From: Geothermobacter ehrlichii
Lineage (GTDB): Bacteria; Desulfobacterota; Desulfuromonadia; Desulfuromonadales; Geothermobacteraceae
Reading direction: 5' to 3'
DNA length: 64,000 nt
NCBI RefSeq assembly: GCF_008124615.1
Contig: NZ_VNIB01000001.1
Location: forward strand, 1 to 64,000
In this document: in pieces, positions 46,856 through 55,227 of the stretch
How positions within the stretch are numbered: the stretch's first letter is position 1
Layout: each line of letters starts with the position of its first letter
The notes under the pieces: generated by a model
What the model was told of the DNA's origin: nothing
The model's database searches: none
What the model saw: only the letters and a program-made list of their open reading frames with translations
Made by a program: the position numbers and the translations under genes

Positions 46856-48607
46856 ATGCTGAAAAACATGAGAAGGGTTGTCGTGCTTCTTTTCCTGCTC
46901 GCCCTGGCGCCGGCGTTTCTTCTCCGGCCGGCGCCGGCAGCCTCCCTGCCGGGAGAGGTCGCGGGCATCCTGCGGATCGTTCTGGACGATGACACCGGCG
47001 CGGCGGCGCTGTTGCCGGCGGTGCCTGGACTGGCCTGGGGCGACCTGGTCCGCCGCTTCTATCGGCAGCGGCAGTTCCGGCCGGCGTGGGTCACCGACCT
47101 TGGCCTCGACGGCCGGGCTCGCGAACTGATCGAGTTTTTGCGGGGGGCGGGGGATTTCGGGCTCTGCGGCAACCATTACCACCTGCAGGAGCTGGAGCCG
47201 TTGCTGCTGATGGAGGCCGACTCCCTGCGTCACGGCGTGCTGTTCGATGCCACCTATTTCGCGCTGATGGAGCTGCTGCTGACCGACGCCTTTCTGCGGC
47301 TGGCCGACGACCTGTCCGGCTGGCGGCCGCCCCGGGTGCAGGCCCGGGGGCGGATCGACCGGGACCGGGCGCTGGTGCTCTTTCTCGAACAGAGCCTGCG
47401 AAACGGCCTGCTGACCGAGGCTTTGCGCGGGCTCGATCCCGACCAGCAGCCGTTCGTCAGTCTGCTGGAGGAGCTGCAGCGGTTGCGTAAGCTCTCCGCT
47501 CTTGGCGGCTGGCCGCCGATACCGCCCGGACCGGTTCTGCGACCCGGCATGCGTGATTCGCGACTTGCCGTGCTGCGGCAGCGCCTCTACTACGGCGGCG
47601 ACCTCGAGCCCTATGCCGCCTGGGGGGAAGAGAATTTCGGACCGCTGACGGTGCGCGCCCTGAAGCAGTTTCAGCGTCGGCATGGCCTGCGCGACGACGG
47701 CGTGCTCGGCCCCTTGACCCTGGCCGAGCTGAACCGGCCGGTGGAGGAGCGCATCAGGCAGATCGAAATCAATCTCTGGCGCTGGCGCCGTGAATCGCGG
47801 AACTATGGTGAACGCTACCTGCGGGTGAACATCGCCGCTTTTCGGCTCGATATCATCGAGCTGGGAGAGATCGTCATGAGCATGCCGGTGGTCGTCGGCA
47901 CGCCCTACCGCAAGACGCCGAGTTTCGCCGCCACCATGCGCTATCTCGAATTCGCCCCCTACTGGTACGTTCCTGCGACCATTCTCCGTGAAGACAAACT
48001 GCCCAGAATCCGCCGGGATCCCGGCTGGCTGACGCGCCACCACTTCGAAATCGTTTCCTGGCGCGGGGACGGCGAGCGCCTGATCGATCCCCGCGCCATC
48101 GACTGGCGGCGGGTTCGGCCCGGCAACTTCCCCGGAATCCTGCGGCAGCGGCCCGGCCCCTGGAATCCCCTGGGGCGGGTCAAGTTCATGTTCCCCAACA
48201 GATACGCGGTCTATCTGCACGATACCGATTCGCCGCACCTGTTCGCCCGGATCGACCGCCTGTTCAGCTCCGGCTGCATCCGGGTCGAGCGGCCTCTCGA
48301 CCTGGCCCTCTACCTGCTGGAAAAGAACGGCTGGAACTGCGAGCGGATCATCGAGGCCATGGACAGCCCCGAGCCGCTGCGGGTCGATCTGGACGAACCG
48401 GTTCCGGTGCATATCGTCTACTGGACGGCCTGGGTCGACGCCAACGGGCAGATAAATTACCGCAACGATGTCTACCAGCGTGATGCCGACCTGGAGCTGG
48501 CCTGGCGGCGGCGTCTGACCGGCGGCGGGCTGGCGGTGCAGTGGGCGGGGGCGGGGGCGAGATCGGCCGGCGAAGCCTCGGCTCAGAGCAGGTCCTTGAG
48601 CCAGTGA
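46856..48607 (+). CDS. L,D-transpeptidase (YcbB/LdtD type) with peptidoglycan-binding domain
   Basis: 583 residues; an internal ATG at 46868 is an alternative. The signal peptide runs to about residue 28. An N-terminal YcbB-type scaffold is followed by a PG_binding_1 domain (ALKQFQRRHGLRDDGVLGPLT, about 265-290) and the YkuD domain with MSMPVVVGTPYRKTP, HDTDSPHLF and nucleophile Cys474 in SSGCIRV. It makes 3-3 crosslinks in peptidoglycan. Its last 25 nt overlap the convergent traB-like gene. Confidence 0.93.
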   Translation: MLKNMRRVVVLLFLLALAPAFLLRPAPAASLPGEVAGILRIVLDDDTGAAALLPAVPGLAWGDLVRRFYRQRQFRPAWVTDLGLDGRARELIEFLRGAGDFGLCGNHYHLQELEPLLLMEADSLRHGVLFDATYFALMELLLTDAFLRLADDLSGWRPPRVQARGRIDRDRALVLFLEQSLRNGLLTEALRGLDPDQQPFVSLLEELQRLRKLSALGGWPPIPPGPVLRPGMRDSRLAVLRQRLYYGGDLEPYAAWGEENFGPLTVRALKQFQRRHGLRDDGVLGPLTLAELNRPVEERIRQIEINLWRWRRESRNYGERYLRVNIAAFRLDIIELGEIVMSMPVVVGTPYRKTPSFAATMRYLEFAPYWYVPATILREDKLPRIRRDPGWLTRHHFEIVSWRGDGERLIDPRAIDWRRVRPGNFPGILRQRPGPWNPLGRVKFMFPNRYAVYLHDTDSPHLFARIDRLFSSGCIRVERPLDLALYLLEKNGWNCERIIEAMDSPEPLRVDLDEPVPVHIVYWTAWVDANGQINYRNDVYQRDADLELAWRRRLTGGGLAVQWAGAGARSAGEASAQSRSLSQ

Positions 48608-49776
48608 AAGGCGACCAGGGTGCCGATGGCCGAGCCGACGGACGAGAAGAAGAAAACCAGCAGCACGCGGGTGACCCGGTTGCTCCACCAGCCGCGCAGG
48701 GTCGCCAGGTCGTCGCCGACCCGCTCCAGGTCGCGCACCTTGGGCGGAGCGATGAAGGCCTGAACCAGGCCGGTCACCATGCCGGCGCCGATGGTCGGGT
48801 TGAGGGAGGTGATCGGCGCGGCGACGAAGGCCGAGACGACGGTCAGAGGATGCCCGAAGGCGATCAGCGCCCCGGCGGCGGAGAGCAGGCCGTTGGCCAG
48901 GATCCAGGCGACGGCGGCGTCGGCCATGTTATCGGTGTCTCCGTAGAAAAAGCCGAGGACAAAGAGCAGGATAACCACGGCTGGAATCAGCCACGGCAGA
49001 ACCCTGGAGATGGCCGGCTTGGGCGGAATGTGGTCCAGTTCGTCGAGCAGCTGTGGTTGCGGTGGTGACTGCAGGCGGGAGACGATGCCCGGCTTGTGGG
49101 CGGCGCCGATGACGGCGAGAATCTTTTTGCCCGGCGCCCGGCGGATCTTTTCCGCCATGTAGATATCCCGCTCGTCGACCAGAATCTGCTTGACGTTGGG
49201 CAGCGCGTCGCCCATCTCCTCGAGCATGGCCGACAGGGTGTCGGTCTGCCGCAGTCGGGCGAGCTCTTCTTCGTCGATCTGCTGCTTTTCGAACAGGCTG
49301 GCGATCAGGGTCGACAGCAGCATCATCTTGCGCCAGAAGCCGGTTTTGCGCCAGGCGCGCAGCAGGGTGGTGCGGATGTTGCGGTCGATGAGGCGGACGT
49401 CGAGCCCGTGTTCTTCGGCGGCTTCCGCCGCTGCCGCCAGTTCGGCGCCGGGCTTGATGCCGGTCTGTAATCCCATGCGTTTCTGGAAGGAAGCGAGGGC
49501 GAGATTGGCCAGCAGAAAAGGCGCCTGCCCCTGGCGGATGACCTGGAAGAGATTGAGGGTCTCCCAGCGGTTGCTGTTGCGCAGGGCCTGGTAGCGCTGT
49601 TCGTCGAGTTCGATGCAGACCGTGTCCGGCTGTTCCCGCTCGATGGTCGTGCGGACCAGCTCGACCGATTCCCGGGAAATGTGGGCGGTTCCCAGCAGCA
49701 GAATCTCGCGGTCGTCCAGGTTGAGATGGGTCAGGTCGGAGTTGCTGTCGTTCATCGGTCGGGAGGTCGTTTCCAT
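48583..49776 (-). CDS. TraB/PrgY-family membrane protein
   Basis: 397 residues; MNDS at residue 8 is another start, and neither has a good ribosome site. The TraB-like N-terminal domain (LLLGTAHISRESVELVRTTIE, DTVCIELDEQRY, LDVRLIDRNIRTT, KILAVIGAAHKPGI) shares its fold with EreA/Tiki. Four to five transmembrane helices occupy 255-397. PrgY relatives inactivate peptide pheromones; in other bacteria the role is unknown. 6S RNA is encoded upstream on the same strand. Confidence 0.88.
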   Translation of the reverse strand: METTSRPMNDSNSDLTHLNLDDREILLLGTAHISRESVELVRTTIEREQPDTVCIELDEQRYQALRNSNRWETLNLFQVIRQGQAPFLLANLALASFQKRMGLQTGIKPGAELAAAAEAAEEHGLDVRLIDRNIRTTLLRAWRKTGFWRKMMLLSTLIASLFEKQQIDEEELARLRQTDTLSAMLEEMGDALPNVKQILVDERDIYMAEKIRRAPGKKILAVIGAAHKPGIVSRLQSPPQPQLLDELDHIPPKPAISRVLPWLIPAVVILLFVLGFFYGDTDNMADAAVAWILANGLLSAAGALIAFGHPLTVVSAFVAAPITSLNPTIGAGMVTGLVQAFIAPPKVRDLERVGDDLATLRGWWSNRVTRVLLVFFFSSVGSAIGTLVAFHWLKDLL

Positions 49777-49805
49777 CGAAGAAGGCTGACGCGGCGCTAC
49801 CGCAT

Positions 49806-49832
49806 GAAAAAAGGCGCCTGTACAGCGCCCGT
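49806..49832 (-). terminator. Intrinsic terminator of 6S RNA
   Basis: On the minus strand GGCGC pairs with GCGCC around a short loop, directly followed by TTTTTT. Confidence 0.8.
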
Positions 49833-50022
49833 AAATCTGCTCTCCGCCTTTGCCGTGGGCCGCGGAGCCTCTGGCGACTCCCTAATAGGTGGAGCCGTTT
49901 GTCGATGCATCAGGCTTCCCGCTACGTGGCGGGCTTGCTCACAACACCGCTGAAACAGCCCCTTTCTCTAACCTATACCGCCGGGGTCTTGTGGCCTCAC
50001 CTGCAAGGCAGAGAGCTGATCC
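49833..50022 (-). ncRNA. ssrS: 6S RNA
   Basis: About 190 nt, minus strand. The ends form an 18-bp closing helix with one mismatch (5' end at 50022-50005 with 3' end at 49850-49833). Internal sequence aligns with E. coli 6S RNA in order: GCGGUGUUGUGAGCA, a stem-loop, GGGAAGCCU, then CACCU, with the expected large central bulge between helices. 6S RNA binds sigma70 RNA polymerase and represses promoters in stationary phase. A TTGAAT-17-TATACT promoter lies immediately upstream and an intrinsic terminator downstream. Confidence 0.85.
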
Positions 50023-50028
50023 AGCTTC

Positions 50029-50057
50029 AGTATAGAAAAGTGCGGGCCCCTATTCAA
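50029..50057 (-). promoter_or_regulatory. Sigma70 promoter of 6S RNA
   Basis: Minus strand TTGAAT (50052-50057), 17-nt spacer, TATACT (50029-50034). The -35 overlaps the stop codon of the upstream Usp-like gene. The predicted start is at about 50022. Confidence 0.7.
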
Positions 50058-50875
50058 GAAAAAACCGATTCAATCCGGCAGCGGGGGCCGACGACCAGCA
50101 GGGGATTGGGCAACTCCGCCTGGACATCCTCCATGGTGCTGCCAAACAGGGAGCGGACGGGTCCGTGTCCGTAGGCCCCCAGCAGGAGCAGGGCGTCGTG
50201 CGGTACCACGTCGAGTTCTTCCCGGATCGGCTTGCCGGGCCGCACCTGCCAGTCGCACTCTTCCAGGATGGAAAGAATCCCCTGTTCTTTCGCCTGACGG
50301 GCCAGGTCGTTCCGGTCGCCGAAACTGATGACCTGCAGCGGAGCCTGGCTGCGATCGGCCAGTTGCCGGCCCAGCCGGACGGCCTGGCCGGCCAGCTTCG
50401 AGCCGCCGTAGAGGACGGCCAGGTTGGTCCATGGTTTGTAGACCCCCGGTGGAATCAGCACCGGAAAGGGGGCGGCGAGAATGATGCGGCGGACTTTGGG
50501 GCCGATCAGGCCGAGTCCGACCGGCCCGCTTGCCTTGGTCATCGAACGGGGACAGGCCATGATGCCGAAATCGGTCGGCAGATCGGGCAGACCGGTGGCG
50601 GTGAAGGTTTCGGGTTCGACGAAGCCGGTTTCGAGCGGCGGACCGAGCCGCAGCAGCGCCTCGACGTTGTCGCGGGCCGTTTCCGGCCGGCGCAGGTAGC
50701 TCTGGTCGAGGTCGACCTGGACGATGTCCTGCTCGAAGTAGAAGAGGAAACGGGGCTGTTGCGGCAGGTAGATTCGCAGCGGAATCTGCAGCCGGCGGCA
50801 GGTGTAGGCCGAAAAGAGCAGGGTCTCCCGACCGTAGGGCGCATTGCGAAAGACGTGGAACAGGGGCCTGGTCAT
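50054..50875 (-). CDS. UspA-like universal stress protein
   Basis: 273 residues from the ATG preceded by GGGAGG at 7 nt. The C-terminal half has a Usp fold: NLAVLYGGSKLAGQAVRLGRQ, PLQVISFGDR, LVVPHDALLLLGAYGHGPVRSLFGS-type ATP-loop with GAYGH...GS, and ELPNPLLVVGP. The N-terminal half looks like a diverged second Usp unit. Function under stress is inferred only from the family. Confidence 0.75.
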   Translation of the reverse strand: MTRPLFHVFRNAPYGRETLLFSAYTCRRLQIPLRIYLPQQPRFLFYFEQDIVQVDLDQSYLRRPETARDNVEALLRLGPPLETGFVEPETFTATGLPDLPTDFGIMACPRSMTKASGPVGLGLIGPKVRRIILAAPFPVLIPPGVYKPWTNLAVLYGGSKLAGQAVRLGRQLADRSQAPLQVISFGDRNDLARQAKEQGILSILEECDWQVRPGKPIREELDVVPHDALLLLGAYGHGPVRSLFGSTMEDVQAELPNPLLVVGPRCRIESVFS

Positions 50876-50997
50876 GCTGTGTGCCTCCCGAAAGAAAAAG
50901 AGGATATCTGCCGCCATGCTGGTTGCGCAGAGCTTTAATGGTAGAGCCGGTCAGGTTGCCTGGCAAGCGTTTTTGCGGTCTTTTCGCGAGCTGACGA

Positions 50998-51573
50998 TCA
51001 GGGTGGGGGAGGCAGGCGGGAGACAAGCGCGTCGGTCAGTTCAGCAACGCAGAGCCAGACGGTTTCCGCTGTGTTGCCGCCAAGGATGCTGCAGCGGCCG
51101 GTGACCTGCCAGACCGGTTCGTGACGGCCGCGCGCGAAGATTTCGGCGACGGCGGTCATGTCGAGGCTGGTCCCCTGACGGCTGTTGTCGCACAGGGAGG
51201 CATCGAGATATTCGGTCACCCGCACCCGCATGACCATGTCGGCGCCGGATGGCGTCGCGGCGAGAAGCTGCTCCGCCGGCCAGGCGGCGACAGGGTCCGG
51301 GGCATAGCTGTTGTCGAGCCGGGGAACGGTCATGCGGACGACCCGGTAGCCACGCTGTGCGGCTTTGCGCCGCATTTGCCGGTGGATGGCGTCGCCGATG
51401 TCCGGTTCGCAGAAGACGTCCGGCCGGTTGCCCTTGTCCCAGGTGATGCGGGGCAGGGCCAGCCCGGAAACCCGGCCGATATCCGGCGGGAAAGGCAGGG
51501 GGGGAAGCGGTGCCGGAACCGCACAGCCGGTCAGCAGCACCAGCAGCAGTCCGATGATCGTTTGCCGGCGCAT
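50998..51573 (-). CDS. Hypothetical lipoprotein
   Basis: 191 residues. Lipobox LTGC follows MRRQTIIGLLLVL, so it is a probable outer-membrane lipoprotein. The rest (DVFCEPDIGDAIHRQMRRKAAQRGY, GADMVMRVRVTEYLDASLCD, TGRCSILGGNTAETVWLC) has four Cys and no recognised domain, though the pattern of helix-then-strands recalls LptE/DUF4136-type lipoproteins. It starts 2 nt after the msrB stop, so is in an operon with it. Confidence 0.7.
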   Translation of the reverse strand: MRRQTIIGLLLVLLTGCAVPAPLPPLPFPPDIGRVSGLALPRITWDKGNRPDVFCEPDIGDAIHRQMRRKAAQRGYRVVRMTVPRLDNSYAPDPVAAWPAEQLLAATPSGADMVMRVRVTEYLDASLCDNSRQGTSLDMTAVAEIFARGRHEPVWQVTGRCSILGGNTAETVWLCVAELTDALVSRLPPPP

Positions 51574-51575
51574 GG

Positions 51576-52118
51576 CTAGCCCGTTCTTTTTTCGGGCACG
51601 AACGTCAGCGCCAGCGAGTTGATGCAGTAGCGTTTGCCAGTCGGTTCCGGCCCGTCGTCGAACACGTGTCCCAGATGGGCGTCGCAGCGGGCGCAGACGA
51701 TCTCGTTGCGAATCATGAAGAAGCTGGTGTCCCGGACCAGGGCGATGTTCTCCTTGGCGATCGGGCGGGAGAAGCTCGGCCAGCCGGTGCCCGAATCGTA
51801 CTTGCTGGCGGAGTCGAACAGCTCGAGGTCGCAGCAGACACAACGGTAGATGCCCGTTTCGTGATGGTTCAAGTAGGTGCCGCTGAAGGCGGCCTCGGTC
51901 CCTTTTTCCCGGGTAACGTGATAGGCCTCGGGCGACAGCTGCCGTCGCCATTCCGCCTCGCTCTTGCTTACCTTCTCCGTCATGACGTACCCCCCCGTCG
52001 CCAGTGAAAATACCTTCAGTTTTTTTACCGCCGCCCGGGCCCGGCGCAGTATGATGCCGCCGCTTGCCGCCAGAACGGTGACGATGACCAGTCCTCTGAG
52101 CAGTTCTCTGCGTTTCAT
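51576..52118 (-). CDS. msrB: Peptide methionine-R-sulfoxide reductase, exported or membrane-anchored
   Basis: 180 residues from ATG with GAGGAGGT at 6 nt. An N-terminal hydrophobic segment with RR ([20 protein letters not shown]) suggests export or anchoring, unlike cytoplasmic MsrB. The zinc site is C93/C96 and C142/C145; catalytic Cys165 lies in RYCIN; GTGWPSF is conserved. It repairs oxidised methionine, probably in the periplasm. The lipoprotein follows in the same operon. Confidence 0.92.
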   Translation of the reverse strand: MKRRELLRGLVIVTVLAASGGIILRRARAAVKKLKVFSLATGGYVMTEKVSKSEAEWRRQLSPEAYHVTREKGTEAAFSGTYLNHHETGIYRCVCCDLELFDSASKYDSGTGWPSFSRPIAKENIALVRDTSFFMIRNEIVCARCDAHLGHVFDDGPEPTGKRYCINSLALTFVPEKRTG

Positions 52119-52143
52119 TGCAGACCTCCTCGGTTTTTTCAGT

Positions 52144-52566
52144 CTAGCACAAGTCGTTGTTTTCGTGCCGGACACCCCGCGCGGGGTGGCCGTAGACCGG
52201 AACGGCTGCCCGCTCAAGCTGACGCTGCACATCAACTTCGATTTCGACAAAGCCGACATCAAGCCCGAGTTCAGGCCCGAGCTGGACAAGGCCGCCGCCT
52301 TCATCCGCGAGTATCGGCAGATTCCCTTCATCCTCATCGCCGGCCATACCGACCATACCGGCACGACGGAATACAACCGGAAGCTTTCCGAGGCCAGGGC
52401 CAGGGCGGTGCGGGACGACCTGATCGCCAACTACGGCATCGACGGCAAGCGGCTGATCGCCAGGGGGTACGGCATGACCCGGCCGGTCGCCGGCAACAGG
52501 ACCAGGGAAGGCCGCTACCGGAACCGTCGGGTCGAACTCGTCTGCTGTGTTCTGCCGCCGGAGTAA
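52144..52566 (+). pseudogene. 3' remnant of an ompA-type gene
   Basis: The frame encodes the end of a thrombospondin-like segment ([15 protein letters not shown]) and a complete OmpA C-terminal domain ([54 protein letters not shown]), but the expected signal peptide, calcium-repeat region and start are missing. The only starts available are GTG codons (52165 and later) without a ribosome site. It begins 26 nt from the divergent msrB start, which points to a deletion. It could still be expressed as a short protein. Confidence 0.65.
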
Positions 52567-52600
52567 CGGCGGATTGCGGCACCCTGCCAGGCTTGAAGCA

Positions 52601-52641
52601 TTGAAGAGGGGCGGCCGTCGCAGGTGCCCGCCCCTCTTCAA
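52601..52641. terminator. Bidirectional terminator
   Basis: Perfect 13-bp inverted repeat TTGAAGAGGGGCG/CGCCCCTCTTCAA between the convergent ompA remnant and Gate-domain gene. T/A ends serve both directions. Confidence 0.8.
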
Positions 52642-52707
52642 TTTGGTGGAAAAGGTTCGTCGGGGGGCCACATCCACACCACCCGATAGTTGGCTGGCTG
52701 GTGATTT

Positions 52708-53697
52708 TCAGGATTTGCTTGGGCGGAACAGCCAGGCGTGAAAGGTCTTTTCGGACATGCCGTGCACCAGCCTGGCCAGCAGCGCCATGACCAGCAGGGA
52801 GAAGAGAAAACGGCCGAAAAGCACGCCCGTGACATGAGCGCCCATCGCCATGACGAAGAGAGTGTCCTCGATCAGGCTGTGACAGATGGACATGAAGCAT
52901 AGGGCGAGAAAGATGTCGGTTTCCGGCAGGTTTCCGGCGCGGGATTCCCTGATGATCAGGCCGCCGCCGTAGGAGAGTCCCAGCAGCAGGCCGGCCATGG
53001 TCATCGAGCCGCCCCTGTCGCTGATGCCCATAAGGCGCAGCAGGGGCGCCATGCAGCGGGCGATCAGCGGCGTGATCCGGCACAGGTCGAGCAGTTTCAG
53101 GGTCGTCAGCAGGGCGAGGATGATCCAGAAGATGGAGAGCAGGGAGCGAAGGCTCGCAAGCAGCCAGCTTCCCCAGTCCGTTACCGGAGCGTTCGCCGGG
53201 GCGAAAAGGATGGTCGCCGGTTCGGTCAGCAGATCGAAGGCGGCGTAGAGGCGGGTCAGCAGAAAACCGTAGGCGAGTGCGACCCCGAGCCGGAACAGGC
53301 AGATGAAAACAAGGCCCGCCCCCGATTTCTGGGCGATGCGCCCTTCCAGCGGGATGGCGTGGGCGACGAGCAGCATCGAGCCGAGCACCGTCGCCTGGGC
53401 GACGGTGAGGGGATGGTCCGGCAGCAGGGAGATGAGGGCGGCGGCTCCGCCGTAGATGTTGACGAAAATGCCGGTGACCCAGACAACTCCCATGGCTCCC
53501 GGCAGGCCGACCCAGCTCATGAGCGGATCGATCAGTCGGCCGCAGACTTCGATGACGCCGAGCAGGACGGCGACGCGGATCAGGAGCATGACCGGAACCA
53601 TGATCCGCACCAGTTCCCAGTAGAGGGCGACGCTGTCTTTCAGCAGGGAGCTCACCTGTTGCCGGAAACCGCCCGCCGGGGCGGACACTCCGCTCAT
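52708..53697 (-). CDS. Nucleoside-recognition (Gate) domain membrane protein
   Basis: 329 residues with about eight transmembrane helices. The segments VTGIFVNIYGGAAALISLLP and LLGLSYGGGLIIRES fit the Gate domain found in SpmA/SpmB- and FeoB-like proteins. The substrate is unknown. The start overlaps the gltD stop (53694-53697), so it is the last gene of the gltB-gltD unit. Confidence 0.75.
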   Translation of the reverse strand: MSGVSAPAGGFRQQVSSLLKDSVALYWELVRIMVPVMLLIRVAVLLGVIEVCGRLIDPLMSWVGLPGAMGVVWVTGIFVNIYGGAAALISLLPDHPLTVAQATVLGSMLLVAHAIPLEGRIAQKSGAGLVFICLFRLGVALAYGFLLTRLYAAFDLLTEPATILFAPANAPVTDWGSWLLASLRSLLSIFWIILALLTTLKLLDLCRITPLIARCMAPLLRLMGISDRGGSMTMAGLLLGLSYGGGLIIRESRAGNLPETDIFLALCFMSICHSLIEDTLFVMAMGAHVTGVLFGRFLFSLLVMALLARLVHGMSEKTFHAWLFRPSKS

Positions 53698-55091
53698 GGC
53701 GTCGCCGGACCGAGCAGACGCTCGATGATGCCCAGCGCCGCCCGACGGCCATCGAGGGCGGCGGTCACCGCCAGATCGGCACCCCGCTGGCAGTCGCCGC
53801 CGGCGAAGATCTTCGGATGGCTGGTGGCACCGTTTTCGTCCGTCCGGATGTTGCCCCAGCGTTCCAGCTCGATGGCGAAATCCCTCAGAAACGGTTGCGG
53901 TTCGTGGTCGAAACCGAGGGCCATGATCACCACGTCGGCGGCCACGCAGTGCTCCGAACCGGGGATCTCCTCCACCCGCCGGCGTCCGTCGGTGTCCGGC
54001 TCGCCCAGCCGGGTGCGGATGGCGTCGATGCCGACCAGTTCGCCATCTTCGCCGATGACGATGCGTTTGGGTGCTTCGGTGAACATGAACTGGACGCCTT
54101 CTTCGGCGGCGTTGTGAAACTCCTTGGAACTTCCCGGCATGTTGGCCGCGTCCCGGCGGTAGAGGCAGACAACGCTCTCGGCGCCTTCGCGCACGGCGGT
54201 GCGTACGCAGTCCATGGCGGTATCGCCGCCGCCGACCACCACCACCCGCTTGCCGAGGACGCCGAAGCGCTCCATCCAGGAGAGTCCGGCCAGCCGTCGC
54301 TGGACGTTGGTGAGAAACTCCATGGCCAGAAAGACCTGCGGATGGTCTTCGCCGGGAATGCCGGCCCGCTTGCCGCTGGTGCAGCCGAGGCCGAGAAAGA
54401 CAGCGTCGAAGGAGTCGAGCAGCTTCTGCAGCGGTTTATCGCTGCCAATGGCCGTGTTCAGGTGCAGTTTCAGTCCCGCCTGGGTGAGAATGTCGAAGCG
54501 GCGGCGTATCAGCTCCTTGTCGAGCTTGAAGCCGGGGATGCCGTAGGTGAGCAGGCCGCCCGGCTGGTCGGAGCGTTCGAACATCTCGACGGCGATGCCG
54601 GCGCGCAGCAGAAAATGGGCGCAGCTCATGCCGGCCGGCCCCGAGCCGACCACCGCCACCCGCTTGCCCGTGGAGATGCCGGGAAAAGGGAGGGTGTAGC
54701 CGGCCGCGAAGCCGAGATCGGTGATCGAGGCCTCGATGGCGCCGATCGAAATGGCGCCGTAGCCGTCATCCAGGGTGCAGGCGCCTTCGCACAGGCGGTT
54801 GTGCGGGCAGATGCGGCCGAGGATTTCGGGAAAGGGCGAGGTTTCGTTCGACAGCAGAAAGGCCTTTTCCAGGTCCTTTTCGGCTATCGCTTCCAGCCAT
54901 TGCGGAATGTGGTTGTTGAGCGGACAGCCCAGCGTGGTGCAGAAGGGATCGCCGCACTGCACGCAGCGTTCGGCCTGCCGGGCGACGGTCCGGTTGCTGA
55001 AAAAACGGTAGATCTCCTCGAAGCTGCGGATGCGCAGGTTGACGTCCTGCTTTTCCGGCTCTTCGCGGGTTGTGTCGATGAAACCTTGCAT
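53694..55091 (-). CDS. gltD: Glutamate synthase, small subunit
   Basis: 465 residues. Cys clusters for two 4Fe-4S centres: CVQCGDPFCTTLGCPLNN and ICPHNRLCEGAC. The FAD site VVGSGPAGMSCAHFLL and NADPH site VVVGGGDTAMDCVRTA are intact. It passes electrons from NAD(P)H to GltB to make glutamate from glutamine and 2-oxoglutarate. GGAGC precedes the ATG. 136 nt downstream of gltB. Confidence 0.96.
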   Translation of the reverse strand: MQGFIDTTREEPEKQDVNLRIRSFEEIYRFFSNRTVARQAERCVQCGDPFCTTLGCPLNNHIPQWLEAIAEKDLEKAFLLSNETSPFPEILGRICPHNRLCEGACTLDDGYGAISIGAIEASITDLGFAAGYTLPFPGISTGKRVAVVGSGPAGMSCAHFLLRAGIAVEMFERSDQPGGLLTYGIPGFKLDKELIRRRFDILTQAGLKLHLNTAIGSDKPLQKLLDSFDAVFLGLGCTSGKRAGIPGEDHPQVFLAMEFLTNVQRRLAGLSWMERFGVLGKRVVVVGGGDTAMDCVRTAVREGAESVVCLYRRDAANMPGSSKEFHNAAEEGVQFMFTEAPKRIVIGEDGELVGIDAIRTRLGEPDTDGRRRVEEIPGSEHCVAADVVIMALGFDHEPQPFLRDFAIELERWGNIRTDENGATSHPKIFAGGDCQRGADLAVTAALDGRRAALGIIERLLGPATP

Positions 55092-55227
55092 GGCTGCTCC
55101 GTGCTTCGTTGGCGGCGAACATCTTTAGGCCATTGGTGGTGTTTCATCGACAGCGGACACCGCCGCCGTCGATGACCCTGAAGCCTGGCAAATACTTCGT
55201 CACTTACAGCTGACAGCTAACAGCTTT

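Noticed and set aside
49681-49953. Plus-strand ORF of 90 codons
   Set aside because: It overlaps the 6S RNA and the traB-like start on the opposite strand and has no coding signal.
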